A DNA stretch of 55,897 nt from Paracoccus sigandri (GCF_003709565.1 NZ_QNRC01000028.1:1-55897); one strand, 5' to 3'. Numbered from the stretch's first letter, positions 25,501 to 34,765 are shown. Notes: generated by a model from the letters alone, not told the origin. A program made the numbers and translations.

Positions 25501-26774
25501 TCTTTGCAATGGGTGTCCTGCCGATGGTCCTGCTGGTCCTCGGCTTTCCGATCTTCATCGTGCTGCTGAGCGGCGCGACGCTGGCGCTGGTGGTGCATAT
25601 GAACGTGCCGTTGACCGCCATCCAGCAGAACCTGTTCGGTTCGCTGAACTCGCCCGGCCTGCTGGCGGTGCCCTATTTCATCTTCGCCGGAGAGCTGATG
25701 TCGCGCGGCACGGTCTCGCAGCGGCTGGTGGATTTCGTGGGCTCGATGGTGGGCCGGGTGCCCGGCTCGCTGGGGGTGACGACCGTGGGCACGGCGACGA
25801 TGTTCGGCGCGATCTCGGGGTCCAGCGCGGCCTCGGTGGCCTCGGTGGGCAAGGTGATGCAGCCGGCCATGACGCGCGACGGCTATCCCGCCGCCTTCTC
25901 GGCCGGCATGATCACCTCGGTCAGCGCCATCGGCATCGTCATCCCGCCCTCGATCCCGATGATCGTCTATGGCGCCTCGGCCGAGGCCTCGATCCCCCGG
26001 CTCTATGCCGCCGGGGTGGTGCCCGGCCTGATCCTTGCCGCGGCGCTGGCGATCTATATCATGATCCGGGCGCGCGCGGGCGGCTTCGGCAGCGGCGCAA
26101 GCCTGTCCTTCCGCCGCTTCGCGCAGGCGGGGCTGCGCGCGGCCTGGGCGCTTGGCGCGCCGGTCATCGTGCTGGGCGGCATCTATGGCGGAGTATTCTC
26201 GCCCACCGAGGCGGCGGCGGTGGCCTGCGCCTATGCGCTGGTCGTGACCCGCTTCGTCTATCGCGAACTGGGCTGGCGCGACATCCTGGACGCGGCGATC
26301 GGCACGGTGTTCTTCACCGCGCAGGTTCTGATCATCATCGCGGTGGCGGGGCTGTTCTCCTGGATCCTGACCGTGAACCAGGTGCCGCAGGCGCTGGTGT
26401 CCTGGATCGCCGCGCAGGAAATGACCGCCTGGCAATTCCTGCTGCTGGTCAACATCGTCCTGCTGGTGGTGGGCTGCTTCATGGACCCGCTTTCGGCGAT
26501 CCTGCTGCTGACGCCGCTTCTGATCCCCATCGTCGAGGCGTTCGGCATCGACAAGGTGCATTTCGGGATCGTCATGACCCTGAACCTTGCCATCGGCCTG
26601 TTCACCCCGCCCTTCGGCATCAACATCTTCGTGGCGCAATCGGTGCTGAAGATGCGGACCCCGGATATCTACAGGGGCGTGCTGCCGTTCTTCTGGATCT
26701 TCGTGGCCGTGCTGCTGCTGATCACCTACCTGCCCTCGATCACGCTTTGGGGGATGGAGCTGTTCCTGTTCTGA
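25497..26774 (+). CDS. TRAP transporter large permease (DctM)
   Basis: 425 residues, full length for DctM with 11-12 hydrophobic segments. Signatures include VPYFIFAGELMSRG, GTATMFGAISGSSAASVASVG, SVSAIGIVIPPSIPMIVYG and NLAIGLFTPPFGINIFVAQS. It carries the substrate with Na+ across the inner membrane together with DctP copy 2 and DctQ. The downstream catabolic genes start 11 bp later on the same strand, so uptake and breakdown are probably co-expressed. Confidence 0.92.
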   Translation: MIFAMGVLPMVLLVLGFPIFIVLLSGATLALVVHMNVPLTAIQQNLFGSLNSPGLLAVPYFIFAGELMSRGTVSQRLVDFVGSMVGRVPGSLGVTTVGTATMFGAISGSSAASVASVGKVMQPAMTRDGYPAAFSAGMITSVSAIGIVIPPSIPMIVYGASAEASIPRLYAAGVVPGLILAAALAIYIMIRARAGGFGSGASLSFRRFAQAGLRAAWALGAPVIVLGGIYGGVFSPTEAAAVACAYALVVTRFVYRELGWRDILDAAIGTVFFTAQVLIIIAVAGLFSWILTVNQVPQALVSWIAAQEMTAWQFLLLVNIVLLVVGCFMDPLSAILLLTPLLIPIVEAFGIDKVHFGIVMTLNLAIGLFTPPFGINIFVAQSVLKMRTPDIYRGVLPFFWIFVAVLLLITYLPSITLWGMELFLF

Positions 26775-26785
26775 AAGGGCCCGGC

Positions 26786-27541
26786 ATGTCGCGACTGTCG
26801 AACCGAACCATCATCGTCACCGGCGCCGCGCGCGGGATCGGGGCAGCCTATGCCCGCGCGCTGGCGGCCGAGGGCGCGCGGGTGGCGATCTGCGACGTGC
26901 TGGATCCCGGCCCCGTCGTCGCGGATATCGAAGCCGCAGGGGGCGAAGCGATAGGTGCCGTCTGCGACATCACCGACACCGCTTCCGTCGCGGATCTGGT
27001 GGCGCAGGTGAAGACGCGCTTCGGCGGGATCGACGGGCTGGTGAACAATGCCGCGATCTTCGCGGCGTTGACGCCGCGCCCGTTCGAGCAGATCCCATCC
27101 GAGGAATTCGACCGGGTATTGCAGGTCAATGTGCGCGGCACGTTCGAATGCATCCGCGCGGTCCTGCCCGGAATGCGCGGGCAGGGTTACGGCAAGATCG
27201 TCAACATTGCCTCGGGCACGGTCTACAAGGGCACGCCGGGCCTGCTGCACTACACGGCCTCCAAGGGCGCGATCATCGCCCTGACGCGGGTGGTGGCGCG
27301 AGAGGTGGGCGGCGACGGCATCCGGGTGAATTGCGTGGCGCCGGGCTTCACGCTCAGCGAGGGGATCCTGGACGCCGAGGAGACGGCGGCGATCAACCGC
27401 GCGACCGTCGCCTCGCGCTGCCTGCCCCGCGACCAGCAGCCCGATGATCTGAACGGCGCCATCGGCTTCCTGCTGTCGGCGGAAAGCGATTTCATGACCG
27501 GGCAGGTGATGGTGGTCGATGGCGGCTCGGTGATGAACTGA
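26786..27541 (+). CDS. Short-chain dehydrogenase/reductase
   Basis: 251 residues, a classical SDR. The NAD(P) site TGAARGIG begins at residue 12, NNAA lies near residue 88, the catalytic Ser is in NIASGTVYKG, and Tyr/Lys are in HYTASKGA. The acidic residue at the end of strand 2 (ICDVLD) favours NAD+. It would oxidise a hydroxy group or reduce a keto group in the pathway served by the TRAP carrier directly upstream. Confidence 0.9.
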   Translation: MSRLSNRTIIVTGAARGIGAAYARALAAEGARVAICDVLDPGPVVADIEAAGGEAIGAVCDITDTASVADLVAQVKTRFGGIDGLVNNAAIFAALTPRPFEQIPSEEFDRVLQVNVRGTFECIRAVLPGMRGQGYGKIVNIASGTVYKGTPGLLHYTASKGAIIALTRVVAREVGGDGIRVNCVAPGFTLSEGILDAEETAAINRATVASRCLPRDQQPDDLNGAIGFLLSAESDFMTGQVMVVDGGSVMN

Positions 27542-27558
27542 CAGGGGGAAGGACGCGC

Positions 27559-28434
27559 ATGAAACAGAGATTCACGCTGGAGGCGGCGGGGCAAGACTTC
27601 AGCGGCAAGCTGGCCCAGCCCGATGGCGGACAGGCCGGGCTGCCGGTGCTGCTGGCGATCCATGGCGGCACCTATGACTGCGATTATTTCGACATTCCGG
27701 GCCATTCGCTGCTGGACCGGGCGGTGGCGTGGGGCTTTCATGTCGTCGCGATCGACCGGCCGGGCTATGGCAACTCGACGCCGCTGCCCGATGCGCCCGA
27801 CCTGATCCAGAAGAATGCCGAGGCGCTGAACGCCGCGCTGCCCGATCTGCTGGCCGCGCTTGGCTTGGCGGGCCGGCCGGTCTGCCTGATCGGCCATTCC
27901 ATCGGCGGGGCCGTGGCGCTGACGCTGGCCGCGCTCTGCGAGGGCTGGCCCCTTGCCGGCGTGGCCGTGTCGGGCGTCGGTGCGGAAACCCCGTCTGAGA
28001 GCGCCGAGGCCTATGCGCAGATGCCCCGGCAATATTTCGTGGAACTGCCCGGTCCGGTGAAGGATCAGGTGATGTTCGGCCCCGAAGGCAGCTATCCGCC
28101 CGACATGCCCGCCGCCAGCCATGCCGCGCACCGCCCCGTGCCGCTGTCGGAACTGACCGACATCACCGGCGGCTGGCAGGACCGGCTGGCCGGGATCGCC
28201 GCGCGCATCCGCGTGCCGGTCCATTACCGGCAGGGCGAGCATGAAAGGCTGTGGCTGGTCTCGGCGGCCCGCGTCGAGGATTTCGCGCGCCTCTTCACCG
28301 CCAGCCCGCAGGTCGATGCCGAACTGGTGCCCGGCGCGGGCCATTGCATCGACTATCACCTCGCCGGGCCGGCATTTCAGGATGAACAACTGGATTTCGC
28401 CGCCTTGCTTGAATCGGCAGAGGCGCAACCGTGA
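27559..28434 (+). CDS. Alpha/beta hydrolase
   Basis: 291 residues. HGGTYDCDYFD forms the oxyanion loop, IGHSIGGAVAL holds the nucleophile Ser, and GAGHCIDYH near the C-terminus holds the catalytic His. It could cleave an ester or a C-C bond in a ring-opened intermediate. Its TGA overlaps the GTG start of the next gene (GTGA), indicating coupling. Confidence 0.87.
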   Translation: MKQRFTLEAAGQDFSGKLAQPDGGQAGLPVLLAIHGGTYDCDYFDIPGHSLLDRAVAWGFHVVAIDRPGYGNSTPLPDAPDLIQKNAEALNAALPDLLAALGLAGRPVCLIGHSIGGAVALTLAALCEGWPLAGVAVSGVGAETPSESAEAYAQMPRQYFVELPGPVKDQVMFGPEGSYPPDMPAASHAAHRPVPLSELTDITGGWQDRLAGIAARIRVPVHYRQGEHERLWLVSAARVEDFARLFTASPQVDAELVPGAGHCIDYHLAGPAFQDEQLDFAALLESAEAQP

Positions 28435-29420
28435 TCATCGACATCTATACACACCTGTATCCGCGCGCCTATTTCGACGCCCTGACCGAAAGCACGGCGG
28501 GCCTTGGCAGTCTGGCGGCGCGGATGAAAAGCCTGCCCTCGGTCATGGATCTCGACGCGCGCTTTCGCCAGATGGACGAATTCGGCGATTACCGGCAGGT
28601 CATCAGCCTGCCCGCCCCGGCGCTGGAGGAGGTCGCGGACCCCGATCTGGCCGCCCGCCTGGCGCGGCTCGGCAATGACGGGCTGGCGGAACTGGTGGCC
28701 CGGCACCCCGACCGTTTCCCCGCCTTCGTCGCCGCCGTGGCGCTGAACGACGTGCCGGGCGCCGTGGCCGAGGCCCATCGCGCGGTCACCGAACTGGGCG
28801 CCAAGGGGTTGCAGATCCACACCAATGTCAACGGCCGCCCGCTGGACGACCCCGAGTTTCAGCCGGTCTTCGCCGAGGCCGCCGAGCTTGGCGTGCCGAT
28901 CTGGCTCCATCCCACCCGCGACGCCGGAATGCCCGATTACAAGACCGAGGCGAAATCCCGCTTTGAAATGTGGTGGTGCTTCGGCTGGCCCTACGAGACC
29001 TCGGTCGCCATGGCCCGGCTGGTCTTCTCGGGCCTGTTCGACCGCCATCCCGGGTTGCGGATCATCACCCATCATCTGGGCGGCATGATCCCCTATTTCG
29101 ACGGCCGCATCGGCCACGGCATGGAGGTCCTCGGCAGCCGCACCCCGGACGAGGATTACAGCGCCGTCCTGCCTTCGCTGAAACGCCCGCATCTGGACTA
29201 TTTCCGCGATTTCTATGGCGACACCGCGCTGATGGGCGGCACCAGCGGCCTTCATGCGGGCCTGAAATTCTTCGGCGCCGACCATGTGGTCTTCGCCACC
29301 GACACGCCCTTCGCCCCGATCGGACCGACGATTGCGGCGCTGGACGGGCTGGACCTGACGCCCGAGGACCGCCGCAAGATCATGTCCGGCAATGCCCTGC
29401 GGCTGCTGGGCCTTCACTGA
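28431..29420 (+). CDS. Amidohydrolase-2 / ACMSD-like metal enzyme
   Basis: 329 residues with a TIM-barrel amidohydrolase-2 fold. Metal-site strands are seen as WLHPTRD (His near residue 162), THHLGGM (His near 217) and FATDTPF (Asp near 289). The N-terminal motif reads Asp4-Ile-Tyr6-Thr-His8, whereas ACMSD has His-x-His and gamma-resorcylate decarboxylase has Glu-x-His there. Family members decarboxylate or hydrolyse aromatic or ring-opened acids. The start is GTG 28431, overlapping the upstream stop. With the flavin monooxygenase at 31257 this could be a resorcylate-type decarboxylation/hydroxylation route (inference). Confidence 0.82.
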   Translation: MIIDIYTHLYPRAYFDALTESTAGLGSLAARMKSLPSVMDLDARFRQMDEFGDYRQVISLPAPALEEVADPDLAARLARLGNDGLAELVARHPDRFPAFVAAVALNDVPGAVAEAHRAVTELGAKGLQIHTNVNGRPLDDPEFQPVFAEAAELGVPIWLHPTRDAGMPDYKTEAKSRFEMWWCFGWPYETSVAMARLVFSGLFDRHPGLRIITHHLGGMIPYFDGRIGHGMEVLGSRTPDEDYSAVLPSLKRPHLDYFRDFYGDTALMGGTSGLHAGLKFFGADHVVFATDTPFAPIGPTIAALDGLDLTPEDRRKIMSGNALRLLGLH

Positions 29421-29443
29421 ACCGCCCCGACCCGGAGACTGCC

Positions 29444-30925
29444 ATGAACGACAATCCCGCCGCGACCGTCGCCCCCCGCCACAGCCACTATATCGCCGGG
29501 GCATGGACCGACCCCACGGGCCGCAGCTTTCCCGACCGCAACCCGCTGAACGGCGATCTGGTCGCGGAGATCGCCGCCGGCGGCCGCCCCGAGGCCGAGG
29601 CCGCCGTCGCCGCCGCCCATGCCGCCTTTCCCGACTGGGCGGCGATGCGCCCCGCCGACCGCCAGCGCCTGTTCCTGCGCGCCGCCGAGATCACCGAGAA
29701 ACGCCATGACGAGGCCGTGCATCTGATGGCCGTCGAGGCCGGCACCAGCCGCGCCTTCGCCTCGTTTCAGGTGCAGCTTTCGGCATCCTTGATGCGGCAG
29801 GCGGCGTCCTGGGGCTATCTGCCCTATGGCGACGTGCTGCGCAGCGACATTCCCGGCCGCATGGCGATGGTGACGCGCAAGCCTCTGGGCGTGGTGGCGG
29901 GCTTCACCCCCTGGAACGGCGCCTTCTATCTGGGCTGGCGGACGATCCTGTTGCCGATGGCGTTCGGCAACACGGTGGTGATCAAGCCCTCGGAAGAGGC
30001 GCCGCTGTCGGCCGGGCTGCTGCATGCCGAGATCCTTGACGAGGCGGGCTTCCCGCCCGGCACCTGCAATGTCGTCACCCACGCGCCGGGCGAGGTGGCA
30101 GAGATCGCCGATGTGTTCTTCGAAAGCCGCGCCGTGCGCTGCATCAATTTCACCGGCTCGGACAAGACCGCGCGGATATTGGCCGAACGCGCGGGACGGG
30201 CGCTCAAGCGGATGGTGCTGGAACTGGGCGGCTTCAACCCGATGATCGTGCTGGAGGATGCCGATCTGGACAATGCCGCCGCGGCGGTGAATTTCGGCGC
30301 CTTCTTCCATCAGGGCCAGATCTGCATGAACACCCGCAAGGTCTATGTCGCGCGCAGCGTCCATGACGATTTCGTCGGGCGGCTGGCCGCCCGGACGCGG
30401 ACCCTGAAATCGGGCGATCCGCGTGATCCCGCCGTGGTGGTCGGCCCGCTGATCAATGCCCGCGCGCTGGCGCAGACCACCGAGCGGGTGCAGGACGCGG
30501 TGGATCGCGGCGCGCGGGTGGTCGCGGGCGGCAGGGCCGAGGGGATGATCTACCACCCGACGATCCTCACCGACGTGCCCAAGGACGCGATCTGCACCAC
30601 CGGCCGCGACGAGACCTTCGGCCCGATGCTGGTGATCGAACCCTTCGACGACCCCGAACAGGCGCTGCGCGATGCGCAGGACACGCCCTATGGTCTCAGC
30701 GCGGCGATCATGACCGGCGATCCGGCGCGGGGCCTCGACATGGCGCAGCGTTTCGACACCGGCATCGTGCATGTCAACGGCGCCACGATGGCGGGCGAGG
30801 CATCCTTGCCCAATGGCGGCGTCAAGGACAGCGGCTGGGGCCGCTCGGGCCATTACGCGGTCGAGGATTTCACCGAGATCCGCCTGACCACCATCACCCA
30901 AGGGCCGGGGCGCTATCCGTTCTGA
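29444..30925 (+). CDS. NAD(P)-dependent aldehyde dehydrogenase
   Basis: 493 residues, standard ALDH length. The oxyanion Asn is in TPWNGA, the cofactor Rossmann turn is FTGSDKTAR, the general-base Glu is in LELGGFNP, and the nucleophile Cys is in HQGQICMN near residue 290. The active-site pattern resembles benzaldehyde/vanillin/salicylaldehyde dehydrogenases. It oxidises an aldehyde formed in this operon to the acid. It starts 23 bp after the amidohydrolase and appears to be the last gene of the TRAP-led operon. Confidence 0.92.
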   Translation: MNDNPAATVAPRHSHYIAGAWTDPTGRSFPDRNPLNGDLVAEIAAGGRPEAEAAVAAAHAAFPDWAAMRPADRQRLFLRAAEITEKRHDEAVHLMAVEAGTSRAFASFQVQLSASLMRQAASWGYLPYGDVLRSDIPGRMAMVTRKPLGVVAGFTPWNGAFYLGWRTILLPMAFGNTVVIKPSEEAPLSAGLLHAEILDEAGFPPGTCNVVTHAPGEVAEIADVFFESRAVRCINFTGSDKTARILAERAGRALKRMVLELGGFNPMIVLEDADLDNAAAAVNFGAFFHQGQICMNTRKVYVARSVHDDFVGRLAARTRTLKSGDPRDPAVVVGPLINARALAQTTERVQDAVDRGARVVAGGRAEGMIYHPTILTDVPKDAICTTGRDETFGPMLVIEPFDDPEQALRDAQDTPYGLSAAIMTGDPARGLDMAQRFDTGIVHVNGATMAGEASLPNGGVKDSGWGRSGHYAVEDFTEIRLTTITQGPGRYPF

Positions 30926-31256
30926 TCCCCGGCGCGACATGAGGGAGGCCGGAAGACCCGACCGTCTTTTTGCACTTTGGGCCGGAGCAGGGGCGGACTG
31001 TCCTTCGCGGCTCTGACCCGCGGCTCTGGCTCTCTCAAGCCCCCGCCTTGGGCGCCATGGCCCATTTGCAGCTGGAAGGGTGCATTCTGCGGGAGGTTCC
31101 CAAGTGTCGGCGCAGGATATGCTTCCTGTGTCTGATATCGCGGTAGAAACAAGTGATAAATGCCGCGACGGCTGGCTTATTCTGCATTCTGGAGGAGGGG
31201 CTCATGGGCCGATGGTCGCATGGGTTCCGGATGGTAATGGAAGAGGCAATCACATC
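30926..31256. other. Intergenic region upstream of the flavin monooxygenase
   Basis: No gene is seen. A small hairpin (AAGAC 30953-30957 with GTCTT 30964-30968) followed by TTT may end the ALDH transcript. Two imperfect direct repeats, TGCATTCTGCGGGAGG at 31081 and TGCATTCTGGAGGAGG at 31183 (14 of 16 bases equal), frame an AT-richer stretch (GTAGAAACAAGTGATAAATG at 31144) that is the likely promoter of the monooxygenase. Confidence 0.4.
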
Positions 31257-32966
31257 ATGACCAAAGCATCCCGCGTCATCATCGTCGGCGCTGGCCCGAC
31301 CGGCCTTTCGGCTGCCATCCTGCTGCGACAGCGCGGCCATGACCCGGTGGTTCTGGACCGGCGGCCCAGCCTGAAGGGCTATCCCGCCGCCCATGTCGCC
31401 AATACCCGCACGATGGAGATCATGGCCGAGATGGGCGTGGGCGAGCGGATCTGGAACGAGGGCGACACCACGGCGCTGAGCAGCCGCGTGGTCTGGGTCG
31501 AAAGCATGGCGGGCCGCGAATATGGCGTCCTGCCGATCCAGGGCGCGGCGCAGGACGCGCGCGGTCCGCTGAGCCGGTTCCGGTCCGTGAACATCGCGCA
31601 GACGCATATGGAGCAGATCCTGCATGAGAGGCTGATCGAGCTGGGCGGCTCGGTCCGCTTCGGCCATCGGGTGACGGATGCCCGCGATACCGCGACCGGC
31701 GCCGAGGTCACGGTCGAAGAGGGTGGCGAGACGCAGGTGCTGGACTGCGACTGGCTTCTGGGCTGCGACGGGGCGGGCAGCACGGTGCGCCGCTCGGTGG
31801 GCATCGAGATGGACGGGCCGCCCTCGATCGCGCGTTTCATGACGATCTATTTCCACGCCGACATCGACCGGTTCCGGGAAGGACGGCGGGCGCTGCTCTA
31901 CTGGATCGGCGGGGCCGAGGTGCGCGGCGTTTTCATCAGCTTCGACGAGGCCGGCCGCACCTGGGCGATGCTGGTGCCGATCGGCGATGCGAAGATCGAG
32001 GATTTCACCGACAAGGATGCCACCGCGATCATCAACAAGGCCATCGGCACCTTCGACGTTCCGGTCGAACTGGACGCGGTCAGCAGCTGGAACATGAGCG
32101 CGCAGGTCGCCACCCGCTATCGCGAAGGCCATGTGCTGCTGGCGGGCGATGCCTGCCACCGCTTTCCGCCGACCGGAGGGCTGGGGATGAATACCGGCAT
32201 CCAGGATGCGCATAACCTGGTCTGGAAGCTGGATGCTGTGATGGCCGGCCGGGCCGCGCCCTCGCTGCTGGACAGCTATCAGCAGGAACGCCGCCCCATC
32301 GCGCAGCGCAATACCGATCAGAGCGTGAAGAACCTGATGAAGATGGCCGCCATAGACGAGGCACTTGGCGTGCCGACGCTGGCCCCCATCGCGCCGGATG
32401 CCGGCAAGGGGCCGATCCGCATTCACGACGACGCGGTTCTGGGCATCGACGGCGACAGCGCCGAGGCGAAGGCCAGGCGAGCGGCGGTGCAGGCTGCGGT
32501 GGACGACCAGGCCGAACATTTCGCGCAGGGGGCGGGGATCGACCTGGGCTTCGCCTATGCCGAAGGGGTGCTGGTGGCCGATGGCTCGGCACCGCCATCC
32601 TCGGCGCCGACCGAATACCGCCCCGACGCGCATCCCGGCGCAAGGCTGCCGTTCAGCTCGGCCGATGGCGGGTTCGCAACCTCGACCCTGGGCCATGTCG
32701 CGCCCGATGCGATCACCCTGTTTGCCCAAGGCGACCAGTGGCAGGCGGTGGCCGACGAGGCCGCGCAGGCGGGTTTCCCGGTGGTGCTGCGGCGCTTTGG
32801 GCCGGGCGGGCTGGACCTGGGGCCGCGTGCGGGCGAATTGCTGGGCATCGGCCCGCGCGGCGCGGTCGCGGTGCGGCCCGACGGCCATGTGCTGTGGCGC
32901 GATGCCGAGGGGCGGTCGCCCGAGACGCTGACCGACGCCGTGAGGCTCTGCACCGGGGCGGCCTAA
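31257..32966 (+). CDS. FAD-dependent phenol monooxygenase (TfdB/MhpA type)
   Basis: 569 residues. The FAD dinucleotide fold VGAGPTGLSAAILL begins at residue 9, the second FAD/NADPH motif is CDWLLGCDGAGST, and GDACHRFPPTGGLGMNTGIQD is the FAD ribose motif. The length and the thioredoxin-like C-terminal region fit class A hydroxylases of the 2,4-dichlorophenol/resorcinol hydroxylase group. It adds an OH ortho to a phenol OH using NAD(P)H and oxygen, in the cytoplasm. The start is chosen at ATG 31257, five residues before the Rossmann strand. Confidence 0.88.
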   Translation: MTKASRVIIVGAGPTGLSAAILLRQRGHDPVVLDRRPSLKGYPAAHVANTRTMEIMAEMGVGERIWNEGDTTALSSRVVWVESMAGREYGVLPIQGAAQDARGPLSRFRSVNIAQTHMEQILHERLIELGGSVRFGHRVTDARDTATGAEVTVEEGGETQVLDCDWLLGCDGAGSTVRRSVGIEMDGPPSIARFMTIYFHADIDRFREGRRALLYWIGGAEVRGVFISFDEAGRTWAMLVPIGDAKIEDFTDKDATAIINKAIGTFDVPVELDAVSSWNMSAQVATRYREGHVLLAGDACHRFPPTGGLGMNTGIQDAHNLVWKLDAVMAGRAAPSLLDSYQQERRPIAQRNTDQSVKNLMKMAAIDEALGVPTLAPIAPDAGKGPIRIHDDAVLGIDGDSAEAKARRAAVQAAVDDQAEHFAQGAGIDLGFAYAEGVLVADGSAPPSSAPTEYRPDAHPGARLPFSSADGGFATSTLGHVAPDAITLFAQGDQWQAVADEAAQAGFPVVLRRFGPGGLDLGPRAGELLGIGPRGAVAVRPDGHVLWRDAEGRSPETLTDAVRLCTGAA

Positions 32967-33053
32967 GGCGGATCGACACTCACCTGGCTTTCCACTGGAT
33001 CCTTTTCGCCGAAGGTAAAGTCCTGCCCGGAACAAGGCGCGGAACGCGCCGCC

Positions 33054-33185
33054 GGGCAGTGCCCGACCGCCCGGACGGGCGGGCACTTCGGTGAGGTTGC
33101 GCGCAACAGATATTTGACTGCGGGGCGGCAGCATGAACTGCCCAGCACAACCGGTGCTGTGCCCGCCCGCGGTCGGGCACTGCCC
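33054..33185. repeat. Long inverted repeat (27-33 bp arms, 72-bp centre)
   Basis: The left arm 33054-33086 and right arm 33159-33185 match as inverted repeats: 16 bp perfect (GGGCAGTGCCCGACCG and its complement) and then 11 bp perfect (CGGGCGGGCAC and its complement), with 6 extra bases in the left arm. The 72-bp centre has its own small hairpins (GGCAG/CTGCC and AGCAC/GTGCT) and ATATTTGACTG. It lies between two convergent genes, so it may be a bidirectional terminator or a MITE-like remnant. Confidence 0.6.
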
Positions 33186-33242
33186 TCAGCCCTGTGCAGC
33201 AGGTGCCAAAGGTTGAATGTCGATCCGCCCCAGAGCGGGCAG

Positions 33243-33271
33243 GCGTGGCGGCGCAGCGGGCGCCGCCACGC
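33243..33271 (-). terminator. Terminator of the FAH gene
   Basis: A perfect 11-bp stem (GCGTGGCGGCG 33243-33253 with its complement 33261-33271) and 7-base loop, starting 6 bases beyond the stop of the minus-strand FAH gene. The T tract is weak. Confidence 0.5.
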
Positions 33272-33277
33272 GCTTGG

Positions 33278-34144
33278 TCAGCTTTCGGCGGTGATGGTGT
33301 TCTCGATATGGCCCAGCCCGTCGATCTCGACCCGCACCACGTCGCCGGGTTGCAGGAAGACCTGCGGATCGCGCGCCACGCCGACGCCCGCCGGGGTGCC
33401 GGTGGCCAGGATGTCGCCGGGCTTCAGCGTCATGACCTGCGACAGATAGGCGATCTGCTCATGGATGTCGTGGATCAGGTCGCTTGTATTGCCGTGCTGG
33501 CGCTCCTCGCCGTTGACATAGGTGCGCAGGCCCAGGGCGTGGGGATCCTCGATCTCGCTGTCCAGCGTCAGCCAGGGGCCGGTGGGGCCATGCGTGTCGA
33601 AGGACTTGCCAAGCGTGATGGTGGTGGTGCGGAACTGCCAGTCGCGGGCCGACACGTCGTTCGACACCATATAGCCGCCGATCACTTCGCGCGCCTTGTC
33701 GGCAGGCACGTTGCGGCAGGTCTTGCCGATGACCACCGCCAGCTCGCCTTCATAGTCCAGCTTGTCCGAGACCTTCGGCGCCACGACATCGCTGTAGGGC
33801 CCGGTGATGCAGGAGACCTGCTTGTTGAACCAGATCTGGTATTCGGGCGTCGCCATGCCCAGCTTGTTCGCCTCGGCCCCGTGATCGGCATAGTTGAGCC
33901 CGATCGCCAGATATTTCTCGGGGTCGGGGATCGGCGCGTGCAGGGTCACGTCGCGCAGCGGGATCGGGGTGCCGTCGCTTTCCGAGATGCGGTCGAAGGC
34001 CGCGCGGGCGGTGTCCCCGGCTTCCAGGAATGCCTTGATCGTCCTGGGGAAATCCGGGTCGATGCTGGCGATGTCGATCAGGCGGTCGCCGAAAACCTTG
34101 CCCAGGCGGATCTCGCCCGTGGTGGAATAAGCTGCCAATGGCAT
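33278..34144 (-). CDS. Fumarylacetoacetate hydrolase family protein, copy 1
   Basis: 288 residues from ATG 34144, which has AGAGGACT before it. The FAH catalytic domain shows YLAIGLNYADHGAEA, the metal-binding Glu pair in LDYEGELAVVIGK, ASARDWQFR-type residues, and ILATGTPAGVGVAR near the end. Members hydrolyse C-C bonds of ring-cleavage products or decarboxylate/hydrate them. The SnoaL gene lies just upstream on the same strand (25-bp gap), so they form an operon. It is a different paralogue from the FAH gene at 49763. Confidence 0.9.
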   Translation of the reverse strand: MPLAAYSTTGEIRLGKVFGDRLIDIASIDPDFPRTIKAFLEAGDTARAAFDRISESDGTPIPLRDVTLHAPIPDPEKYLAIGLNYADHGAEANKLGMATPEYQIWFNKQVSCITGPYSDVVAPKVSDKLDYEGELAVVIGKTCRNVPADKAREVIGGYMVSNDVSARDWQFRTTTITLGKSFDTHGPTGPWLTLDSEIEDPHALGLRTYVNGEERQHGNTSDLIHDIHEQIAYLSQVMTLKPGDILATGTPAGVGVARDPQVFLQPGDVVRVEIDGLGHIENTITAES

Positions 34145-34169
34145 GGGAAGTCCTCTGCTGTGATGATGA

Positions 34170-34556
34170 TTATGCGGCCACGGGGGCATTGTGGCAGGTG
34201 TTCAGCCGCCAGCCGTCGCCATCGCGCGACCAGACCTGGGTGGTGATCGCGCGCACGTCGATGACCTGGCCGCTGTCGCGCACCACGATGGTCTGGATCA
34301 GCGGGCCGGTCATCACCGCCGCGTCGCCGAAAATGCGGATCGTCAGCTCGCCGCGCTCGATATTGCGGAAGATGTATTTGTCGCGGAACCCGGCCAGATA
34401 GCCGGGCTTGTCGTCGACATGGCCGTTCAGGTGGATATGGACCAGATCCTCGGTCAGCAGGCCGGCCAGCACCGCCTCGTCCGCGCCCATCAGAGCCGCG
34501 CAGCGTCTGCTTTCCAGGTCGCGCAGGGTGTCTTGGTCGCTGGTGGTCATGCTCAT
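34170..34556 (-). CDS. SnoaL-like / NTF2-fold protein
   Basis: 128 residues starting at ATG 34556 behind AAGGAG. The pattern of an N-terminal helix (ESRRCAALMGADEAVLAGLL), TEDLVHIHLNG, and the C-terminal strand VWSRDGDGWRLNTCHNAP is that of the DUF4440/SnoaL nuclear-transport-factor-2 fold. Such small cones can isomerise, cyclise or bind hydrophobic substrates. It heads the operon with the FAH protein and faces an Lrp regulator gene. Confidence 0.82.
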   Translation of the reverse strand: MSMTTSDQDTLRDLESRRCAALMGADEAVLAGLLTEDLVHIHLNGHVDDKPGYLAGFRDKYIFRNIERGELTIRIFGDAAVMTGPLIQTIVVRDSGQVIDVRAITTQVWSRDGDGWRLNTCHNAPVAA

Positions 34557-34765
34557 CTCTCCTTGGTCTGGGCCACGCGGAAGCCTAATCGCATCATGTG
34601 CCGATGTGACGATGCGCAACCGGCCATGCCGATCAGCTTCGGGCATCGCCATGGGTCGCGCAGGCCGAATTTATGCGGGATCGGCGGAAATTTCTTGCGG
34701 TTAACGGCAGGGAAATCCAATAAATCAGCATAACATATGTCATATCCGATAAATGGGAGCTTGTT
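34557..34765. promoter_or_regulatory. Divergent promoter region with an AT-rich palindrome
   Basis: The 209-bp region between the SnoaL operon and the lrp-type gene is AT-rich at 34700-34760. ACATATGT (34733-34740) is a perfect palindrome inside TAACATATGTCATATC, and TTTATTGG-like elements lie nearby. Lrp/AsnC proteins usually control the divergent gene from such sites, so this is the probable operator. The exact boxes are not certain. Confidence 0.4.

Noticed and set aside
31081..31198. Two TGCATTCTG(C/G)(G/A)GGAGG direct repeats as a transposon duplication
   Set aside because: Only 14 of 16 bases agree and the sequence between them holds no transposase; more likely purine-rich similarity near ribosome-site-like sequence.
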